Below, one piece after another: positions 12,545-15,470 of a DNA stretch of 15,470 nucleotides. Within the stretch, counting starts at the first letter, position 1; each line of letters opens with the position of its first letter. The position numbers and the translations under genes are program-made. This DNA is from JBGCDD01 sp045105075 (lineage in GTDB: Bacteria > Pseudomonadota > Alphaproteobacteria > Rhodobacterales > Rhodobacteraceae). The stretch covers positions 1 through 15,470 of the forward strand of contig JBGCDD010000192.1 in the NCBI GenBank assembly GCA_045105075.1, given 5' to 3'. The notes under the pieces were generated by a model. That model made no database searches. It had not been told where the DNA came from and saw nothing but the letters and a program-made list of their open reading frames with translations.

Positions 12545-13597
12545 TTGGCCCGAATCAGCGAACTTCACTACTCTAATGCCTATGCGGCGTCTTCCGGCGT
12601 GGCTGAATTTTTGGAAGTCTCGCTTGGCCCTGCAGACGACCCCGCCGATTTCACCGTGTCGTTTTATCAACACACGGGTCTGGTCGGCTTCGAGCTGGGT
12701 CTGAATGATCCCGGGATCACAGTCACCGTTGATCCGGAAAATGGCGAAATCAATTATGTCATCTCGGCTGATGTTTTCCCGATCTACCTGACCGACCCCA
12801 ATGGCGGCGGGTCAACCAACTACGAAGCCTACGCGCTGACCGATACTTCGGGACTGCCCGGTACAGTGATCGACTTTTACGACATCGGCGGCGGCACACA
12901 AAACATCCTGGCACAAGACGGCGTAGCCGCAGGTGCCGTGTCTGAAAACTTGCCGGTTTTGGTTGGACCGGACTCCACCACCACAACGCTGCAATTTAAC
13001 CAGCCCAACCCCGACACGCTGACCCATTCGGCTTTGACGCCGGGCGATACGGGTCTTGCCTGTTTCGTCGCCGGCACCTTGATTGACACGCCAGACGGCA
13101 TGCGCGCCATTCAAACGCTCAAACCCGGCGATATGGTAAACACCCGCGACGACGGCGCACAAACAGTGCGGTGGATCGGAACCCGCACGGTGCCGGGACA
13201 GGGCCAATTTGCGCCCATTTGCATTGATACTGGCGTTATGGGCGCGACCCAGCCGGTCTGGGTGTCGCCGCAGCACCGCATCCTGGTCACCGGCTGGCAG
13301 TCCGAGCTGTTTTTCGCCACACCCGAGGTTCTGATCGCCGCAAAAGCACTGGTGAACGGTACCACCATCCGGCGCAGGCCTGTGGCGTGGGTCTGCTATG
13401 TCCACATCATGTTTGACGGCCATCAAATCGTCAGCACCCAAGGGCTGGACAGTGAAAGCTTCTATCCCGGCGCACAAGCCATGACCGGCGCAACCGGCCG
13501 CGAGGTATTGGCCCTGTTCCCGAACTTGTCTGGCTATGGCCCTCTGGCGCGCCCCGAGCCCGAAGGCGACGCCGCCCGTTTGCTTTGCGTTGCCTGA
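12545..13597 (+). CDS. Hint_2 (hedgehog/intein-like) domain protein
   Basis: The 350-residue protein belongs to a Rhodobacterales family of unknown function. Residues 1-170 form an N-terminal region beginning ARISELHYSNAYAASSGVAEFLEVSLGP. It is rich in Asp, Gly and Thr, nearly lacks Lys, and resembles secreted beta-rich domains. Residues 171-315 form the Hint module: ACFVAGTLIDTPDGMRAIQTLKPGD with presumed nucleophile Cys173, VSPQHRILV with His244, and HIMFDGHQIVSTQGLDSESFYPG at 287-309. Proteins of this type may self-cleave at the Cys and are often exported without a classical signal peptide; none is seen here. Translation starts at TTG. TTGAAA at 12488 could be a -35 box, with CAAGAT at 12512 as a poor -10. 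Its terminal ARLLCVA resembles the ends of relatives. No T1SS genes are in the window. Confidence 0.85.
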   Translation: MARISELHYSNAYAASSGVAEFLEVSLGPADDPADFTVSFYQHTGLVGFELGLNDPGITVTVDPENGEINYVISADVFPIYLTDPNGGGSTNYEAYALTDTSGLPGTVIDFYDIGGGTQNILAQDGVAAGAVSENLPVLVGPDSTTTTLQFNQPNPDTLTHSALTPGDTGLACFVAGTLIDTPDGMRAIQTLKPGDMVNTRDDGAQTVRWIGTRTVPGQGQFAPICIDTGVMGATQPVWVSPQHRILVTGWQSELFFATPEVLIAAKALVNGTTIRRRPVAWVCYVHIMFDGHQIVSTQGLDSESFYPGAQAMTGATGREVLALFPNLSGYGPLARPEPEGDAARLLCVA

Positions 13598-13655
13598 CAC
13601 TTGCTTTCGCACCCACCTGTGATAGCAGGTCCTCAACACTATGCGAGGGCCTGTC

Positions 13656-14729
13656 ATGGACGATCTGAAAGCAAAATATCTGGCCGAAATTGCTCAGGCC
13701 GCCGATGAAAACGCGCTTGAAACGATCCGTTTGGCCGCTGTGGGCAAAAAGGGCGAGGTTGCGCTGAAAATGCGCGAGCTGGGCAAAATGACCCCCGAGG
13801 AACGCCAGGTGGCCGGCCCCGCGTTGAACGCGCTCAAGGACGAAATCAACAGCGCGCTTGCAGCAAAGAAGGCCGCCCTTGGCGATGCGGCGCTCGACGA
13901 ACGGCTGCGCACGGAATGGCTTGATGTGACCTTGCCGGCACGCGGGCGCGGCCAGGGCACGCTGCACCCGGTGTCTCAGGTCAGCGAAGAGGTCACCGCG
14001 ATCTTTGCCGAGCTTGGCTTTTCTGTCGCCGAAGGCCCGCGCATCGACACTGATTGGTACAATTTCGACGCGCTCAACATCCCCAGCCATCACCCCGCCC
14101 GCGCCGAGATGGACACGTTTTATATGCACCGCGCGGAAGGCGACAATCGCCCGCCCCATGTGTTGCGCACGCACACCTCGCCAGTGCAGATCCGATCGAT
14201 GGAAAAGATGGGCGCGCCGATGCGCATCATCTGCCCCGGCGGCGTCTACCGCGCCGATTACGACCAGACCCACACACCGATGTTTCATCAGGTCGAAGGG
14301 CTGGCGATCGACAAAGACATCTCGATGGCGAACCTGAAATGGGTGCTCGAGGAATTCGTCAAAGCGTTCTTTGAGGTAGACGACGTGGAACTGCGCTTCC
14401 GCGCCTCGCACTTCCCGTTCACCGAACCCTCGGCCGAAGTCGACATCCGCTGTTCCTGGGAAGGCGGCACGTTGAAGGTGGGCGAAGGCGACGATTGGCT
14501 GGAAATCCTTGGATCGGGCATGGTCCACCCCAAAGTCCTGTCCGCCGGAGGGATCGACCCCGAGCAATGGCAAGGCTTTGCCTTCGGCATGGGAATCGAC
14601 CGTATCGCCATGCTGAAATACGGCATCCCCGACCTGCGCGCCTTCTTTGATTCCGACCTACGCTGGCTGCGCCACTACGGGTTCTCTGCGCTGGATGTGC
14701 CAGCGTTGCATGGTGGGTTGAGTAGGTGA
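13656..14729 (+). CDS. pheS: PheS, phenylalanyl-tRNA synthetase alpha subunit
   Basis: It is the catalytic subunit of the alpha2beta2 enzyme that charges tRNA-Phe. The 357 residues contain an N-terminal coiled coil (about 1-90) followed by the class II core. Core motifs are LHPVSQVSEEVTAIFAELGF at 103-122, RTHTSPVQIRSME, CPGGVYRADYDQTHTPMFHQVEG with motif 2 FHQVEG at 210-215, RASHFPFTEPSAEVDI, LEILGSGMVHPKVL, and motif 3 GFAFGMGIDRIAMLKYG at 307-323, where Ala309 corresponds to the Phe-pocket Ala294 of E. coli. The ATG at 13656 is preferred over 13641 because family members start MDDL and GAGGG lies 6 bases upstream. A short hairpin ACCTG/CAGGT (13615-13630) lies in the leader. pheT does not follow directly; a small low-GC gene overlaps the stop instead. 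Confidence 0.97.
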   Translation: MDDLKAKYLAEIAQAADENALETIRLAAVGKKGEVALKMRELGKMTPEERQVAGPALNALKDEINSALAAKKAALGDAALDERLRTEWLDVTLPARGRGQGTLHPVSQVSEEVTAIFAELGFSVAEGPRIDTDWYNFDALNIPSHHPARAEMDTFYMHRAEGDNRPPHVLRTHTSPVQIRSMEKMGAPMRIICPGGVYRADYDQTHTPMFHQVEGLAIDKDISMANLKWVLEEFVKAFFEVDDVELRFRASHFPFTEPSAEVDIRCSWEGGTLKVGEGDDWLEILGSGMVHPKVLSAGGIDPEQWQGFAFGMGIDRIAMLKYGIPDLRAFFDSDLRWLRHYGFSALDVPALHGGLSR

Positions 14730-15175
14730 GGTCGTCCACAGAATTTGATGCCGCAACAAGAAAGAGATTCGCTCAAGAGACTTACGGCAGCCAAACAATC
14801 CATGCGCGTATCATTGAAGAAGCCCACACTCTCGAAACCAAGGCGAGCACGCTCCTGACGCATATTTCTATGATGATTGCCGTGACAGGAATTCTATTTG
14901 CTGTCGCAGAGAAAGAGTCTTTGGCTCATATTTTCCTAGCAAGTGAACTCATCATCTACCTTTGTTTGGCTGCGGTTTGTATTTGGTGTCAAAATAATTT
15001 TGACTTTAAAAAGGTGTACGCACTCTCCAAGGACGACGACGAACAACATACGGAAAAAACACGAAACTTTCTGATTCAGCAAGTTCTGATAAAAGAAAAC
15101 GCGGTTCGTGGGGTGCAGGTCTGTCTTTACGTTCTGACCGCTTGTCTAGCCGCCACCATTATTTTTACGGTCTAG
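14726..15175 (+). CDS. small three-helix membrane protein, function unknown
   Basis: I do not recognise the family with confidence. The 149-residue product starts at a GTG overlapping the pheS stop (GTGA). It has a charged N-terminal segment (1-40), hydrophobic helices at about 42-61 and 66-88, a polar loop (89-127, with DFKKVYALSKDDDEQ), and a third helix at 128-148 ending at the C-terminus. Base composition is about 44 percent GC, against about 60 percent in pheS, with AT-rich codons such as TTT, ATT and AAA, which suggests acquired DNA. The first helix with its preceding ETKASTLL is reminiscent of the KAS/KAN-LL pattern in PycTM and SLATT membrane domains, but no nucleotide cyclase or other partner gene is nearby. 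That likeness is a weak inference. There is no clear ribosome binding site, so coupling to pheS translation is likely. Confidence 0.7.
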   Translation: MRSSTEFDAATRKRFAQETYGSQTIHARIIEEAHTLETKASTLLTHISMMIAVTGILFAVAEKESLAHIFLASELIIYLCLAAVCIWCQNNFDFKKVYALSKDDDEQHTEKTRNFLIQQVLIKENAVRGVQVCLYVLTACLAATIIFTV

Positions 15176-15241
15176 CTTCGATAGTTCATCAAATTGATCG
15201 GTCCCTATCCAATAGCTTGGGCACTGTCGCCGTCGGCTGGC

Positions 15242-15269
15242 GCTGATGCTGATGCTGATGCTGATGCTG
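15242..15269 (+). repeat. GCTGAT hexanucleotide tandem repeat
   Basis: Four full copies of GCTGAT followed by GCTG and then TTTTC, in the 172-base gap between the membrane protein gene and the esterase gene. The frame-preserving unit could be the remnant of a coding repeat, but no ORF is supported here. Such microsatellites can change length by slippage. Confidence 0.85.
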
Positions 15270-15347
15270 TTTTCTTATGCAAACACGTCTTCGCTCCCCA
15301 CGATCATGTGACATGACATTTTAACCTCGCCCGGTCAGATTGCGCGC

Positions 15348-15470
15348 ATGATCTGGCGTGTTCTCATCCTCCTGCTTCTCACCGTTTGCCCGGCTCTGGC
15401 TTCAAGCCCTCAAAAAGGCTGTGGCGCGCAGGATGATCCTTGCGGGGTGGGGGATCGCTCCTATCACGTC
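15348..15470 (+). CDS. secreted esterase / PHB depolymerase-like protein (N-terminus only)
   Basis: Only the first 41 residues are in the window; the frame is open to the end. A signal peptide is clear: MIWR, a leucine-rich core (VLILLLLTV) and a CPALA-SS cleavage region, so the product is exported. The mature start has KGCGAQDDPCGVGDRSYHV, a Cys-rich opening followed by GDRSYHV. It resembles the N-termini of alpha/beta-hydrolase-fold LpqC/poly(3-hydroxybutyrate) depolymerase-like esterases of Rhodobacteraceae. The catalytic part lies outside the window, so the family call is tentative. The ribosome binding site is weak. Confidence 0.6.
   Translation, partial: MIWRVLILLLLTVCPALASSPQKGCGAQDDPCGVGDRSYHV

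Noticed and set aside
12371..12673. 101-codon N-terminal extension of the serine hydrolase frame
   Set aside because: It overlaps the Hint gene and both palindromes, has no family similarity, and a strong ribosome binding site precedes the internal ATG at 12370.
13615..13630. ACCTG/CAGGT hairpin before pheS as a possible Phe-responsive attenuator
   Set aside because: It is only a 5-bp stem, with no leader peptide containing Phe codons and no T-run; it is too weak to call a regulatory element.
13431..14573. 380-codon open frame on the minus strand opposite pheS
   Set aside because: It is a shadow of the well-supported pheS gene; the translation lacks any recognisable motif.
15242..15269. Tandem repeat as a CRISPR-like or phage attachment feature
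   Set aside because: It is a simple 6-base direct microsatellite without spacers, nearby integrase or tRNA gene.

Overview
The window reads as a chromosomal segment of an alphaproteobacterium, most likely a Rhodobacteraceae (Roseobacter-clade) marine bacterium. The grounds are high GC content, AAGGAG-type ribosome binding sites, frequent ATGA start/stop overlaps, and recognisable clade-typical proteins: an ImuB with the clade's C-terminal form, a Hint_2-domain protein, and the HpaG subtype with a CNEGTLRDW motif. No tRNA, rRNA, CRISPR array, transposase or integrase was seen, and no gap between genes exceeds about 300 bases.

Layout. At 1-1159 (+) is the C-terminal part of imuB, a translesion-synthesis accessory polymerase cut by the window edge. 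It converges on an MltB-type lytic transglycosylase lipoprotein (1254-2495, -). From 2569 to 9996 lies a nearly complete homoprotocatechuate (3,4-dihydroxyphenylacetate) meta-cleavage locus: the MarR-type repressor gene hpaR (-) is divergent from hpaF-hpaE-hpaD-[PLP amino acid decarboxylase]-hpaG-hpaH-hpaI (+). HpaD opens the ring, HpaE oxidises the semialdehyde, HpaF isomerises, HpaG decarboxylates and isomerises, HpaH hydrates, and HpaI splits the product into pyruvate and succinate semialdehyde. The inserted aromatic-amino-acid-type decarboxylase is fused to hpaG by an ATGA overlap. It suggests that aromatic amino acids (tyrosine or DOPA) or their amines feed the pathway. No 4-hydroxyphenylacetate hydroxylase (HpaBC) and no transporter are present in the window.

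Next, a minus-strand pair encodes a serine hydrolase of the beta-lactamase/esterase fold (11231-12370) and a YbfB/YjiJ-like MFS transporter (10052-11227), separated by 3 bases. Its upstream region carries two palindromes sharing an AGGTC/GACCT core, a probable operator pair. Then come a Hint-domain protein read from a TTG start (12545-13597, +), pheS (13656-14729, +), and a small AT-rich three-helix membrane protein of unknown function overlapping the pheS stop. The last gene is the start of a secreted esterase/PHB-depolymerase-like protein (15348 to the window end).

The best candidates for something not in standard descriptions are: the decarboxylase inside the hpa operon; hairpins on both sides of hpaD; a composite 3'-end element present twice; the operator pair in front of the hydrolase/MFS unit; and the small membrane protein after pheS, whose KAS-LL helix resembles PycTM/SLATT-type membrane effectors. 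No complete unknown multi-gene system is visible.
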